Of a stretch of 64,000 nt of DNA, positions 41,556 through 50,769 are shown piece after piece. The notes under the pieces were generated by a model. The model saw only the letters and a program-made list of their open reading frames with translations, was not told the origin of the DNA and ran no database searches. The first letter of the stretch is position 1. The number at the start of each line of letters is the position of its first letter. The position numbers and the translations under genes are program-made. The DNA is from an uncultured Ruminococcus sp. (GTDB lineage Bacteria > Bacillota > Clostridia > Oscillospirales > Acutalibacteraceae): contig CADBCC010000006.1 in assembly GCA_902793125.1 (NCBI GenBank), forward strand, positions 22,912 through 86,911. The letters run 5' to 3'.

Positions 41556-42760
41556 TACTCATCACCGTCCATTCCTCTGAGCTCAGCTAAAACCGCGTCT
41601 ACGGAAGCTTCGTCAACTTTTGAATCTTTTCTTGGTGAGAGCGACGCTAATATTTCTTCGGCGGAAAGCTCTTTTTCTTCATTATTTTCTTCCGAAGTTT
41701 CTTCTTCGAATTCTGAAATTTCTTCCTCTGCTTCGGGGATTTCCTCTTTTTCGGGTTCGGAAACTTTTTCCTCTGCTTTGGAGGCTTCTTCTTCGGGTTC
41801 GAAAACTTCTTCCTCTGCTTCGGGAATTTCCTCTTTTTCGGGTTCGGAAACTTCTTTCTTTTCTTCGGGGATTTCCTCTTTTTCGGGTTCGGAAATTTTT
41901 TCCTCTGCTTCGGGGATTTCCTCTTTTTCGGGTTCGAAAACTTCTTCCTTTTCTTCGGGAATTTCCTCTTCGGACTCGGAAACTTCTTCCTTTTCTTCGC
42001 TGTTTTCTTCCGCGTCCGAATCCGTTTCTTCTATATCTTTTTCGTCCTTATAGGCTGAATCCATATCTTCGAACAATGCGAAAGCGCTGTTTGTATCGTT
42101 AATAACGCGTCCTTTTTCTATTTCGATAACGCGCTTATTGAACTGTTTTACAAGCTCGTGCTCGTGGGTAACTACAAGTATTGTCGTGCCGGATTCCTCG
42201 TTGATTTTAGCGAGGAGTTCAATAATCTCATAACTCATCTCGGGGTCGATATTACCCGTGGGCTCGTCCGCGATTATAATGGCGGGGTTGTTTACAAGCG
42301 CTCTCGCCAGGCTTACGCGCTGCTGTTCGCCGCCTGAAAGCTCGCTCGGACGGTTGTTGATTTTATGAGATAATCCTACTAAACCTAAAATATAAGGCAC
42401 ACGTTCTTTAACCTCCGCGGGAGAAGCTCCGATAGCTCTCATCGCGAAAGCGACATTATCGTAAACCGTCATTTTTTCAATAAGACGGAAATCCTGGAAT
42501 ACTATTCCCATATTACGTCTAAGATACGGTATTTTTTTTCTTTTTAAATTAGTTACTTCTGTTCCGTTAACAACAATCGTACCCTCGGAGGGGGATTCTT
42601 CGTGCATAATAAGCTTTAAAAATGTGCTTTTTCCCGCTCCGGAAGCGCCTACGATAAACGCGAACTCGCCTTTTTCTATAGAAATATTTACATCGTTCAA
42701 AGCGTGAGTTTGTGAATCGTAGAACTTGGATACATTGTTAAACTCAATAATTTTTTCCAT
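41555..42760 (-). CDS. ftsE: Cell division ATPase FtsE with long acidic repeat tail
   Basis: A 401-residue protein; FtsE is normally about 228. Residues 1-228 are standard: Walker A GASGAGKST, signature LSGGEQQRVSLARAL, Walker B IIIADEP, H-loop VTHEHEL. After GRVINDTN comes an acidic tail (about 235-375) of repeats such as EPEKEEIPEAEE and SEPEKEEIPEEKKEV, then a final segment LSPRKDSKVDEASVDAVLAELRGMD. The tail is cytoplasmic, probably disordered, and its units are nearly identical in DNA, so copy number may vary. Translation is coupled to ftsX. ATG 42760 is chosen over an upstream in-frame Met lacking a ribosome site. Confidence 0.92.
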   Translation of the reverse strand: MEKIIEFNNVSKFYDSQTHALNDVNISIEKGEFAFIVGASGAGKSTFLKLIMHEESPSEGTIVVNGTEVTNLKRKKIPYLRRNMGIVFQDFRLIEKMTVYDNVAFAMRAIGASPAEVKERVPYILGLVGLSHKINNRPSELSGGEQQRVSLARALVNNPAIIIADEPTGNIDPEMSYEIIELLAKINEESGTTILVVTHEHELVKQFNKRVIEIEKGRVINDTNSAFALFEDMDSAYKDEKDIEETDSDAEENSEEKEEVSESEEEIPEEKEEVFEPEKEEIPEAEEKISEPEKEEIPEEKKEVSEPEKEEIPEAEEEVFEPEEEASKAEEKVSEPEKEEIPEAEEEISEFEEETSEENNEEKELSAEEILASLSPRKDSKVDEASVDAVLAELRGMDGDE

Positions 42761-42788
42761 ATAACCACCGTTATTTATAAAAGCCAAA

Positions 42789-42810
42789 GTGCTGTCAAAA
42801 TCGACAGCAC
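42789..42810 (-). terminator. Terminator of the PucR-type regulator gene
   Basis: Stem GTGCTGTC / GACAGCAC with a six-base loop, downstream of the stop at 42832 on the minus strand. Confidence 0.6.
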
Positions 42811-42831
42811 TCATTAGCTAAATATATTTCA

Positions 42832-43917
42832 TTAATACTTTGTCGGATTAGCTGTAAGGTATTTCTTAACCATAAGCGCTACCTTAAATACAATAGCGTC
42901 CTCGAATTCTCTTAAGTCAAGACCTGTAAGCTTTTTAATCTTTTCCAGACGATATACAAGAGTGTTGCGATGAACGAAAAGTTTTCTTGATGTTTCGGAA
43001 ACGTTTAAGTTGTTTTCGAAGAATTTCTGGATAGTAAATAAAGTTTCCTGGTCAAGAGTTTCAATCGAACCTCTCTTAAATACTTCTCTTAAGAACATAT
43101 CGCAAAGCGTGGTAGGAAGCTGGTAGATTAGTCTTGCGATACCGAGGTTATCGTAACTGATAATATTCTTTTCGGTATCAAAAACTTTTCCGACTTCCAA
43201 AGCAACCTGAGCTTCTTTAAACGAACGCGCGAGGTCTTTAATACCTGTTACCGCTGTACCGATACCTACAACCGAATGGGTGTAGAACTCGGACGAAAGC
43301 GTATCAACAATCGAGGAAGCAAGTTTTTCGAGGTCTTTGCTATCCGCCGCTTCCGAAATCTCTTTTACGAGAGTGATTTCGGTTTCGTTAATATTAATAA
43401 CGAAGTCTTTGGACTTGTCGGGGAAAAGATTCTGGATAATATCGAGAGAGGAAACATCGGTTTTAGAGGTTATTCTGATAAGAAGGCAAACTCTCATAAC
43501 GTCGGAGTTGAAGTGAAGCTCACGGGCTTTAAGATAAATATCGCCCGGGAGAATATTATCCATAATTACGTTTTTGATAAAGTTTGAGCGGTCGTATTTT
43601 TCGTCGTAATACTGTTTGATATTAGTTAAGGAAACCGCCAAAAGCTGAGCGTATTTCTGAGAATAATCGTCATTTCCCGAAACAAATACAGCGTACTCGG
43701 CTCTTGCGTTGTTGCCGAAAGATTTATAAGTAAATCCGTTAGCTACAAAAGGAGACTGAGAAAGCAGAGCCTCGCTGTTAACGCTTTCATCAACTTCGCC
43801 GATTTTTCCTAAATCGGAACATGCTATTACAACAGAAGTCTCGTCGATAACGCCGATAGTTCTGTCGATAGCGTCTTTCATCTGGTGAATAATTCCTTGA
43901 AATAATCTGTTAGACAT
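42832..43917 (-). CDS. CdaR/PucR-family transcriptional regulator
   Basis: A 361-residue regulator. N-terminal sensory part (about 1-125, starting with a diacid-recognition-like segment DRTIGVIDETSVVIAC), a GGDEF-like middle domain (about 130-280, no catalytic GGDEF) and a C-terminal PucR helix-turn-helix (about 300-355: FFENNLNVSETSRKLFVHRNTLVYRLEKIKKLTGLD). Family members activate carbohydrate-acid, purine or amino-acid catabolism; the ligand here is unknown. It stands alone upstream of ftsEX. Confidence 0.8.
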   Translation of the reverse strand: MSNRLFQGIIHQMKDAIDRTIGVIDETSVVIACSDLGKIGEVDESVNSEALLSQSPFVANGFTYKSFGNNARAEYAVFVSGNDDYSQKYAQLLAVSLTNIKQYYDEKYDRSNFIKNVIMDNILPGDIYLKARELHFNSDVMRVCLLIRITSKTDVSSLDIIQNLFPDKSKDFVININETEITLVKEISEAADSKDLEKLASSIVDTLSSEFYTHSVVGIGTAVTGIKDLARSFKEAQVALEVGKVFDTEKNIISYDNLGIARLIYQLPTTLCDMFLREVFKRGSIETLDQETLFTIQKFFENNLNVSETSRKLFVHRNTLVYRLEKIKKLTGLDLREFEDAIVFKVALMVKKYLTANPTKY

Positions 43918-44124
43918 AATTCAATCCTCGTTTCTTCACGAAATTTTACAAAACCGATAATCGTTAAATCATTCTTAATATCCATTTTACACAAATCGGA
44001 AGAAAAAATCAACCTTTATGACAAAATTAATCATATTTTTTTAGAGAAAATGACTAATCAAGTGTTCCGGAAAATAAAATGGGATACCGAAAGGTACCCC
44101 AAGAATTGAATAAATATTGTTTTT

Positions 44125-45408
44125 TTAAATATCCGTAAGACATTCGTCAAGTTCTTTCGCGATTTTTTCTTTATCGAGTTTCTGGCCGATAAATACGAGT
44201 TTAATCATTCTGTCGCCGTATTTTTCGTCCCATTCTTTTCGAAGCTGAGGATCTTCGGAAAGAGCCTTTTTCTGAACCGCGATAGGAGCGGAGGCAATCC
44301 ACTCGGCGTAGTCGGTCGCCTGAACCTGCTTGCCCGCCTGCTCAAGCATATACGCCCAGTCCTTATCCTCTTTAAACCAGAAAATACCTTTTGCGCGGAT
44401 GATGTTTTTCGGGAAGCTCTGGAGCCATTTTTCAATTTTATCTCTTTCAAACGGCTGACGGCGGTAATATACATATGTGCCTATTCCGTATTCCTCAACC
44501 TCGCCCTCGCCGTGGTGATGATGGTGGTGATGGTGATGATGGCCGTGATGGTGTTCATCGTGCTCATCCTCGTGATGGTGTTCGTGCTCGTCGTGGTCGT
44601 GATGGTGCTCGTCGTGGTCGTGATGGTGCTCGTCGTGGTCGTGATGTTCGTGTTCTTCTTCGTCCTCTTCGTTTTCTTCGTTGAGAATCTGAACCCAGGC
44701 GGGGGAGTTGGCGACTTTTTCAAAGTCAAACGACTTTGTGTCGAGCACTTCGCTTACGGCTACGTCGCCGTGAGTTGTTTCGATAAGCTTGGCTTCGGGC
44801 TGAATCGCGCGGATAACCTTTCTTATCTTAACGAGTTCCTCGTCGCTTACGAGGTCGACTTTATTAATAATAATAGTATTACAGAACTCAATCTGCTGAA
44901 TAATAAGATTTTCTATATCTTCTTCCTCGATATTATCGGAAAGGAGAGTTCCGCCGCATCCGAATTCGGTGGAAAGTCTCGCCGCGTCAACTACAGATAC
45001 AACGTTGTCAAGATAGCAAAGCTTTGGAATATTCGGGTTGTTGTAGGAGCCGTCCAGCATAGAGATTGTCTGCGCAATCGGAATCGGTTCGCAGATTCCC
45101 GAAGCCTCGATAAGAATATAGTCAAATTTATTCTGCTTAATAAGGTCGCAAATCTGCTCGATTAAGTCGGTTTTAAGAGTACAGCAGATACAGCCGTTCT
45201 GGAGAGGCACAAGGTTATCGTCCTTTTCGTTTACGATACCGCCCTTCTGAATTAAATCGGCGTCGATATTAACTTCGCCTATATCGTTTACGATTACGGC
45301 TACCTTGTAGCCTTCCTGGTTATTAAGCACATGGTTTAAAAGCGTAGTTTTGCCGGCGCCTAAATAACCCGTAAGTAATGTAATGGGAACAATTTTACGT
45401 TCTTTCAT
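44125..45408 (-). CDS. COG0523 (CobW/ZNG) GTPase with very long His/Asp-rich segment
   Basis: A 427-residue metal-chaperone GTPase. Walker A GYLGAGKTT (about 14-22), the CxCC metal motif GCICC (about 72-76), Walker B EASGICEP, and base motif NKVD. Before the C-terminal CobW domain there is a 50-residue region (about 253-302) almost entirely His, Asp and Glu, including ten consecutive His, which would bind many Zn, Ni or Co ions. The C-terminal domain (about 310-427) has IRAKGIFWFKE. It likely supplies or stores zinc (family knowledge of ZNG1/YciC). No Zur-type operator is identified in the 225-base upstream region. Confidence 0.9.
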   Translation of the reverse strand: MKERKIVPITLLTGYLGAGKTTLLNHVLNNQEGYKVAVIVNDIGEVNIDADLIQKGGIVNEKDDNLVPLQNGCICCTLKTDLIEQICDLIKQNKFDYILIEASGICEPIPIAQTISMLDGSYNNPNIPKLCYLDNVVSVVDAARLSTEFGCGGTLLSDNIEEEDIENLIIQQIEFCNTIIINKVDLVSDEELVKIRKVIRAIQPEAKLIETTHGDVAVSEVLDTKSFDFEKVANSPAWVQILNEENEEDEEEHEHHDHDEHHHDHDEHHHDHDEHEHHHEDEHDEHHHGHHHHHHHHHHGEGEVEEYGIGTYVYYRRQPFERDKIEKWLQSFPKNIIRAKGIFWFKEDKDWAYMLEQAGKQVQATDYAEWIASAPIAVQKKALSEDPQLRKEWDEKYGDRMIKLVFIGQKLDKEKIAKELDECLTDI

Positions 45409-45633
45409 TTATACAATCTCCTTTTTATCTTGTTTCCGATTAATTATAACACCAAAATCAGAATTTAACAATATAAATTTTACTTAAAATGTACGCAAAA
45501 TATTCATCAAATGTATAAATATACAAATATTCATAAAAATTTACACAAATTTGCAAAAAACTCTTGAAAAAATCCTCGCTTTGTATTAGCATATAATAGC
45601 CTAATAATAAATAAAGGAAAGAGGTTTTTATTA

Positions 45634-46392
45634 ATGAAAAGAGTTATTTCACTTGTACTTGTAGCGGTTCTCGCTTGTTCATTTGTACTCGGACTCACCG
45701 CTTGCGGCGGCTCTTCCGATTCAAAGACAGCCGAGGTTAAAGAGCTTCATATGGCTACTAACGCGGCATTCGAGCCTTATGAGTATTACAAGGGTAAGAA
45801 AATTGTCGGTATCGACGCTGAAATCGCTGACGCAATCTGTAAGAAGCTCGGCTATAAGCTCGTTATTGACGATATGGATTTCGACGCTATTATCACAGCC
45901 GTTACTTCCGGTAAGGCTGACTTCGGTATGGCGGGTATGACAGTTACCGACGAGAGAAAGAAATCCGTTGACTTTACAGACAGCTACACAACAACTACCC
46001 AGGTAATTATCGTAAACGAAAAAGACAGCAAGGTAAAGAACGCTGACGATTTAGAGAAAGCTACAATCGGTGTACAGCGCGGAACTACAGGCGACGTTTA
46101 TGTTTCCGATTTAAAGGAAGCAAAAATCGAGCGCTTTAACACAGGCCCCGACGCGGTATTAGCTCTTACACAGGGCAAGGTTGACGCTGTAGTAATCGAC
46201 GGCCAGCCCGCAAAGGCTTTTGTAGCTAAGAACAAGGGTACTAAGATTTTAGACGATCCTTTTGCTGAGGAAGAATACGCTATCTGTCTTAAAAAGGACA
46301 GCGACTTAACAAAAGACTTCAACAAAGCTTTAGCTGAGCTTAAAAAAGACGGTACAATTGATAAAATCAACAGCAAGTATATCAAGGAATAA
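45634..46392 (+). CDS. Polar amino acid ABC transporter substrate-binding lipoprotein
   Basis: A 252-residue lipoprotein: signal peptide with lipobox LTAC (Cys24), then a type II periplasmic-binding fold with PYEYYKGKKIVGIDAEIADAI and the MAGMTVTDERKKSVDFTDSY ligand region (Arg for the carboxylate). Binds a polar amino acid, perhaps Gln, Arg or Cys. Followed by a terminator-like hairpin (46411-46438), then permease and ATPase genes; such read-through control gives excess binding protein over membrane parts. Confidence 0.9.
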   Translation: MKRVISLVLVAVLACSFVLGLTACGGSSDSKTAEVKELHMATNAAFEPYEYYKGKKIVGIDAEIADAICKKLGYKLVIDDMDFDAIITAVTSGKADFGMAGMTVTDERKKSVDFTDSYTTTTQVIIVNEKDSKVKNADDLEKATIGVQRGTTGDVYVSDLKEAKIERFNTGPDAVLALTQGKVDAVVIDGQPAKAFVAKNKGTKILDDPFAEEEYAICLKKDSDLTKDFNKALAELKKDGTIDKINSKYIKE

Positions 46393-46410
46393 TTAAGTAT
46401 TATTTTTTAG

Positions 46411-46438
46411 GTCGGCTCAAACCCGGTTTTGAGCCGAC
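46411..46438 (+). terminator. Intra-operon terminator/stabilising hairpin
   Basis: Eleven-base stem GTCGGCTCAAA / TTTGAGCCGAC followed by six T; between binding-protein and permease genes. Confidence 0.8.
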
Positions 46439-46458
46439 ATTTTTTAAAGGGAATAAAT

Positions 46459-47190
46459 ATGCAAGAATTATTTAGTAGTTTAAAAGAGCAGTTTATAAGC
46501 ACCTTTATAGTTGAGGACCGCTGGCTCCAGCTTGTTGAGGGACTCGGAACAACTCTTTTAATAACGTTTTTCGCTTTGCTTATCGGACTTGTCGTAGGTT
46601 CGCTGATTGCAATTATCCGTTCTACTTACGAGATGAACGTAAAAGGCAGAAAAGCGGGACGTGTTTCCGATTATATAATTAAGGTTCTTAACGTAATCTG
46701 TAATATATATCTTACAATAATAAGAGGAACTCCGGTTGTAGTTCAGCTTATGATAATGTATTTTATTATCTTCGCTTCCTCAAGAAACGGCGTCTTCGCG
46801 GCGATTCTCTCGTTCGGAATAAACTCCGGCGCGTATGTTGCCGAGATTATCCGTTCGGGAATTATGTCTATTGACAAAGGCCAGTTCGAGGCGAGCCGTT
46901 CGCTCGGCTTTGACTACAAAAGAACTATGGCGTTAATAATTCTCCCGCAGGCGTTAAAAAACGTACTGCCCGCGCTCGGAAACGAGTTTATCGTGCTTTT
47001 AAAGGAAACTTCCGTTGCGGGTTATGTAGCGGTACAGGATTTAACCTATATAGGAAACCTTATCCGTTCGCGTACTTACGAGGCGTTTTTCCCGCTTATC
47101 ACGGTAGCTGTTATCTACCTCGTTTTAGTTCTGATATTTACATTCCTGCTCGGAAAATTAGAAAGGAGGCTTCGCAACAGTGACCACTGA
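46459..47190 (+). CDS. Amino acid ABC transporter permease
   Basis: A 243-residue inner-membrane subunit of the HisMQ/GlnP type with about five helices, [17 protein letters not shown] and the EAA loop [22 protein letters not shown] that docks on the ATPase. ATG 46459 lies behind AAAGGGAA. The end overlaps the ATPase start by 11 bases. Confidence 0.92.
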   Translation: MQELFSSLKEQFISTFIVEDRWLQLVEGLGTTLLITFFALLIGLVVGSLIAIIRSTYEMNVKGRKAGRVSDYIIKVLNVICNIYLTIIRGTPVVVQLMIMYFIIFASSRNGVFAAILSFGINSGAYVAEIIRSGIMSIDKGQFEASRSLGFDYKRTMALIILPQALKNVLPALGNEFIVLLKETSVAGYVAVQDLTYIGNLIRSRTYEAFFPLITVAVIYLVLVLIFTFLLGKLERRLRNSDH

Positions 47191-47920
47191 TGATGTTCTT
47201 ATTAAAGTTGAAGGACTTGAAAAAAGCTTTGACGGCGTTGGTGTATTAAAAGGTATCGACACCGAGATTCGTAAGGGCGACGTTATTGTAATTATCGGAG
47301 CCTCGGGTTCGGGCAAGAGTACATTTTTACGCTGTCTTAACCTTCTTGAAGTTCCTACGGGCGGAAGAATTTTATTTGAGGGTACGGATATAACCGACCC
47401 CAAGGTTGATATAAATCTGCACCGCCGTAAAATGGGAATGGTGTTCCAGCAGTTTAATCTTTTCCCGCATCTGTCGATTATGCAGAACCTTGTTTTAGGA
47501 CCGATTAAGCTTTTAAACCAGAGCAGGGAAGAAGCTAAGGCTAACGCTTTAAAACTTTTGGAGCGCGTAGGACTTGCGGACAGAGCGGATGATTTTCCAA
47601 ACCAGCTCTCGGGCGGCCAGAAACAGCGTGTCGCGATTGTACGCGCGCTCGCTATGAATCCCGACGTTCTTCTTTTCGACGAGCCCACTTCGGCGCTCGA
47701 CCCCGAAATGGTCGGCGAGGTGCTGGAAGTTATGAAAGCTCTCGCTAAAGAGGGAATGACCATGGCGGTAGTTACACACGAAATGGGCTTCGCCAGAGAA
47801 GTCGGAACCAAGGTTGTGTTTATTGACGACGGCGTAATCGCCGAAGAAAATACCCCCGACGAGTTCTTTAACAATCCCCAAAACCCCAGACTAAAGGACT
47901 TTTTGTCGAAGGTGCTGTAA
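47180..47920 (+). CDS. Amino acid ABC transporter ATP-binding protein
   Basis: A 246-residue GlnQ-type ATPase: Walker [11 protein letters not shown]-loop [11 protein letters not shown], signature [15 protein letters not shown], Walker [18 protein letters not shown]-loop VTHEMGFA. Starts with GTG 47180 after AGGAGG, inside the end of the permease gene, so coupled. Together with the two upstream genes it is a complete importer. Confidence 0.93.
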   Translation: MTTDDVLIKVEGLEKSFDGVGVLKGIDTEIRKGDVIVIIGASGSGKSTFLRCLNLLEVPTGGRILFEGTDITDPKVDINLHRRKMGMVFQQFNLFPHLSIMQNLVLGPIKLLNQSREEAKANALKLLERVGLADRADDFPNQLSGGQKQRVAIVRALAMNPDVLLFDEPTSALDPEMVGEVLEVMKALAKEGMTMAVVTHEMGFAREVGTKVVFIDDGVIAEENTPDEFFNNPQNPRLKDFLSKVL

Positions 47921-47956
47921 TAAGTTTTAAGTAAAAAGTAATAAGTTTTAAGCAAT

Positions 47957-47997
47957 AAAAAACGTCAGCGTTTTCGGTAACGATTCGCTGACGTTTT
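47957..47997. terminator. Terminator after the amino acid transporter operon
   Basis: Thirteen-base stem AAAAACGTCAGCG / CGCTGACGTTTTT with a long loop; serves both convergent units. Preceded by two TAATAAGTTTTAAG copies. Confidence 0.8.
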
Positions 47998-48023
47998 TAA
48001 CTGTTTAAATTTCTGAGAACTGA

Positions 48024-48821
48024 CTACTGATTACTGTGAACTGCTTTATAAACCTCAATATGAATCTGATGCTTTAATCTGAGCGGTTCGTTGTACTTGC
48101 TTAAAATACATCGGTATTCGTTCTCGAATTCCTTGATTTTACTCTCCGAAAGGCTCGCGCCGATTCCGCGGCAGCTTATTATTCTTCCGAGCCACTGTTC
48201 CTTTGAAAAAGTCAGCGTTGCGTCGTAAGATTCAACGGCGTCAATCTTAAACCTGTTATTTGCCCAGCTCGGAAAGCTGTAATTAAATTCCTTAAATCCG
48301 CCGCCGTTCCAATCGGGATTGTATTTCAGCACAAGCTGTTCCATCTCAAAAATCTTTTCGTCCTCAAACGGAAGCCAGTCCATAAAAATTTTGCAGAATA
48401 TTCCGTTCGGTTTAAGAATCCTTTTTATTTCTTCCGCCGCTTTTTCGGCGTTAAAATAATGGAAGCACTGTACCGCCGTAACAACGTCAAAACTGTTGTC
48501 GGGGAAGCCCGTATTTTCCGCGGGACAGACCTTGTAGCTGATGTTAGGTATATTCTTTTCTTTTACGAGATGTTTTCCGAACTCTATCTGGTTTTCGGAA
48601 ATATCGGTCGCGGTAAATTGTGCTCCCGTATGACTTAAGTTTATCGGCAATACCGCCGTACCGCTGCCGAGGTCGAGGATTTTCTGATTCTTTCTGCCGA
48701 TTCCGAAGTCAATCAGCTTTTCGTACATACTTGCGGGGTAAATATCCCTGAATTTGGAATATTCCCCGGAAACGCGTCCGAAGTCGAACTCGTTTCCTTT
48801 ATCAATATAATTCAGTTTCAT
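48024..48821 (-). CDS. Class I SAM-dependent methyltransferase
   Basis: A 265-residue enzyme with motif I ILDLGSGTAVLPI (about 48-60), the post-I acidic residue in TATDIS, and motif IV-like FDVVTAVQCFHYF. The Methyltransferase_11 fold is clear; the substrate is unknown. Start ATG 48821 overlaps the GNAT stop by four bases (ATGA), so it is the last gene of a three-gene chain with the GNAT and COG0523 genes. Confidence 0.85.
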   Translation of the reverse strand: MKLNYIDKGNEFDFGRVSGEYSKFRDIYPASMYEKLIDFGIGRKNQKILDLGSGTAVLPINLSHTGAQFTATDISENQIEFGKHLVKEKNIPNISYKVCPAENTGFPDNSFDVVTAVQCFHYFNAEKAAEEIKRILKPNGIFCKIFMDWLPFEDEKIFEMEQLVLKYNPDWNGGGFKEFNYSFPSWANNRFKIDAVESYDATLTFSKEQWLGRIISCRGIGASLSESKIKEFENEYRCILSKYNEPLRLKHQIHIEVYKAVHSNQ

Positions 48822-49321
48822 CTTATGTAAATATATTTCGCGATTTTCTTTTTCTCGCCCTGATAATCGCCCATACCCTCGAACTCGAATTCGAATCCGC
48901 ATTTTTCCATAACTTTTTTTGACGCGAAATTGTCCGCAAGGCAGATTCCGATAATTCTGTCGAGTTTCATCTTGTCGAGCATATAGGGGATAAAGGCTTT
49001 TACCGCTTCGGTTGCGTAGCCGCTGCCCGTGAATTTTTTCGCTATATGATAGCCGATTTCCCAGCCGCCCTCAATGGGAACGAGCTGAACGTAGCCGATG
49101 TTGGTTTTGCCGTTAAGCAGAACCGGATGTACAAAAGGGCCTTCATTTCCGCCGTAACGCGAGATTAAAAACTCTACGGTTTCTCTTGCTTCGTCGACGG
49201 TTTCAAAAACCTCGTCGGGTACAAATCTTCGGTTGTCCTCGTCGAGCGAGTTTACGTGCACATCGTATGCCATATCGGGCGTGAAATCTGTTATTGTTAA
49301 TCTTTCTGTTATGAGTTCCAC
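48818..49321 (-). CDS. GNAT acetyltransferase, RimJ/RimL type
   Basis: A 167-residue acetyl-CoA-dependent N-acetyltransferase: N-terminal ELITERLTITDF, WEIGYHIAKKFTGSGYATEAVKAF with the acetyl-CoA pyrophosphate loop, and NFASKKVMEKCGFEFE. May modify ribosomal protein N-termini or small amines. Its start overlaps the upstream COG0523 gene by 13 bases. Confidence 0.88.
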   Translation of the reverse strand: MELITERLTITDFTPDMAYDVHVNSLDEDNRRFVPDEVFETVDEARETVEFLISRYGGNEGPFVHPVLLNGKTNIGYVQLVPIEGGWEIGYHIAKKFTGSGYATEAVKAFIPYMLDKMKLDRIIGICLADNFASKKVMEKCGFEFEFEGMGDYQGEKKKIAKYIYIR

Positions 49322-50235
49322 AATTTTTTTATCTCCTTTTCGTTTAAGTTTTCGCCGATAACGATTATAATGTCCTGACCGTTTTTTATCGGCTTAAGTT
49401 CAAATTGCTTTTCGGTCGCGTTGAGTTCGAGCCAGTTTGCGTTTTCTTTTAAAAAGCCTTTTATCCTGTAAATGTTTCCGCAGTCTTTGTTCTTAAAAAG
49501 TTTTTTTGAAACCGACTTGATTTTGTTTCGGGTAATTTTTGAGTTCATAAAATAAACGCTTGAATACCCGCCCTTAAAATGAGATTTTTTAAAGTCGTTC
49601 AATTCATAACCGCAGTTTAAAATTTTATTGAAATCGTCCTCGGTAAAGTCATCCCAGTTTTTGGCGATAACAATGTCGTTGATTTTACGGCGGCAGTTTA
49701 CGCTGTTTAAGGCGGAGTTAATCTCGTCGATTTTTGCGTTGATTTTAGTTTCGTCGGAAAGCTGGGTTTTGCTTAGAATAATTGCTCCGGCGTTCGCAGC
49801 CTGATTGGCGAGAATGTAGCTTGATTCTTCCGAAAGATTGCTGACGGCGGCTGCGTCCGCTATGGCGATTACGTTTCCGATTTTAAACCAGCGGTCGAGC
49901 GGTTCTTCGCGCAGGGTGTCGAAAAATTCATCAACATCGAATATCCCCGACGGTTCGATAATCACCCTGTCGAAATTCTGCATACCCATTGCGATAAGCT
50001 TGGTTTTGAAACGGCGTTTGTGACAGTCGTAATCACACGCGCCCGCGATTGTCTCAACCTCGCACCCGAGCTCCATAAGCTCGGAAAGAAGCATCATATC
50101 GACATTAACCGCGCCGTAATCGTTTTCGATTATCCCGATTTTAAGCCCTCTGCTTAGAAGGTGCTTAACGTAGAGTTTAAGAAAAGTGGTTTTTCCCGAA
50201 CCTAAAAACCCCGTAATTAAATCAATTTGTGCCAC
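49309..50235 (-). CDS. COG0523 (CobW-like) GTPase, short divergent type
   Basis: A 308-residue GTPase: Walker A GFLGSGKTTFL (residues about 8-18), IENDYGAVNVD, Walker B IEPSGIFDVDEF. The CxCC motif of the family is changed to a wider C-x3-C (GACDYDCHKR), which would alter metal binding. A C-terminal CobW-like domain (about 215-308) has IYRIKGFLK. GTG 50235 is the start, behind AAAGGCGGTGAG. It heads a chain with GNAT and methyltransferase genes. Second COG0523 gene in the window, but without the His-rich segment. Confidence 0.8.
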   Translation of the reverse strand: MAQIDLITGFLGSGKTTFLKLYVKHLLSRGLKIGIIENDYGAVNVDMMLLSELMELGCEVETIAGACDYDCHKRRFKTKLIAMGMQNFDRVIIEPSGIFDVDEFFDTLREEPLDRWFKIGNVIAIADAAAVSNLSEESSYILANQAANAGAIILSKTQLSDETKINAKIDEINSALNSVNCRRKINDIVIAKNWDDFTEDDFNKILNCGYELNDFKKSHFKGGYSSVYFMNSKITRNKIKSVSKKLFKNKDCGNIYRIKGFLKENANWLELNATEKQFELKPIKNGQDIIIVIGENLNEKEIKKLWNS

Positions 50236-50341
50236 AAACTCACCGCCTTTCTTTATGTATTTTACCATATTTCGAGCGCAAATAAAAGTGTTGACTTTTA
50301 AATTCCTATGCTATATAATGAGTAAGCTGAAAAATAAATAC

Positions 50342-50418
50342 CGAGGTGTAACTCAGTTTGGTAGAGTGCTTGGTTTGGGACCAAGATGCCGCAGGTTCAA
50401 GTCCTGTCACCTCGACCA
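50342..50418 (+). tRNA. tRNA-Pro(UGG)
   Basis: Acceptor stem CGAGGTG / CACCTCG with encoded CCA, anticodon arm CTTGG-TTTGGGA-CCAAG giving TGG, and T arm GCAGGTTCAAGTCCTGT. Length 77 with CCA. It lies at the edge of the AT-rich accessory region, a common integration point for islands, although no integrase is visible in the window. Confidence 0.95.
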
Positions 50419-50446
50419 AAAGGGCGGTTTTTTTAACCGTCCTTTT
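50419..50446 (+). terminator. Terminator after tRNA-Pro
   Basis: Stem AAAAGGGCGGTT / AACCGTCCTTTT (one G-U/mismatch) with a T-rich loop. The rest of 50447-50769 is AT-rich with a small hairpin (AATTGCTGTC / GACAGCAATT) at 50563-50588 and a minus-strand terminator at 50689-50722; no ORF. Confidence 0.6.
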
Positions 50447-50688
50447 ATTGCGTTATAATGCTCTAAACCCGCATTAAAACTGAATATCTTAGTTTTAATA
50501 AAAAATTGTGAGTTTTAAGTTGAGTTAATTTAAAATTCAGTTGAATTAAGATAAAAAAAGATAAATTGCTGTCAATGACAGCAATTTGAAGAAATTTCAG
50601 ATAGCAATTTTACTATCATTCGTGCTATCAGTCGAGAATTATTACATTAAAAAGAAATCAAAATACCAGCAGTTTCAATATAGAATAA

Positions 50689-50722
50689 AACTCAGGAGAG
50701 ATAAAAGATCTTTCCTGAGTTT
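50689..50722 (-). terminator. Terminator of the XRE regulator gene
   Basis: AAAACTCAGGA / TCCTGAGTTTT type stem with T-rich flanks, downstream of the stop at 50770 on the minus strand. Confidence 0.65.
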
Positions 50723-50769
50723 TATTCATTCTATGAAAACAAATCAATAGCTTAAAAAATGTTTTTTAG

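Noticed and set aside
41620..42102. Plus-strand ORFs rich in Leu/Phe/Arg or Ser opposite ftsE
   Set aside because: They arise only from the acidic repeat tail of ftsE read backwards.
44475..45165. Plus-strand Val/Met-rich and Arg/Asp/Gly-rich ORFs
   Set aside because: They are complements of the His/Asp-rich segment of the COG0523 gene, with no ribosome site.
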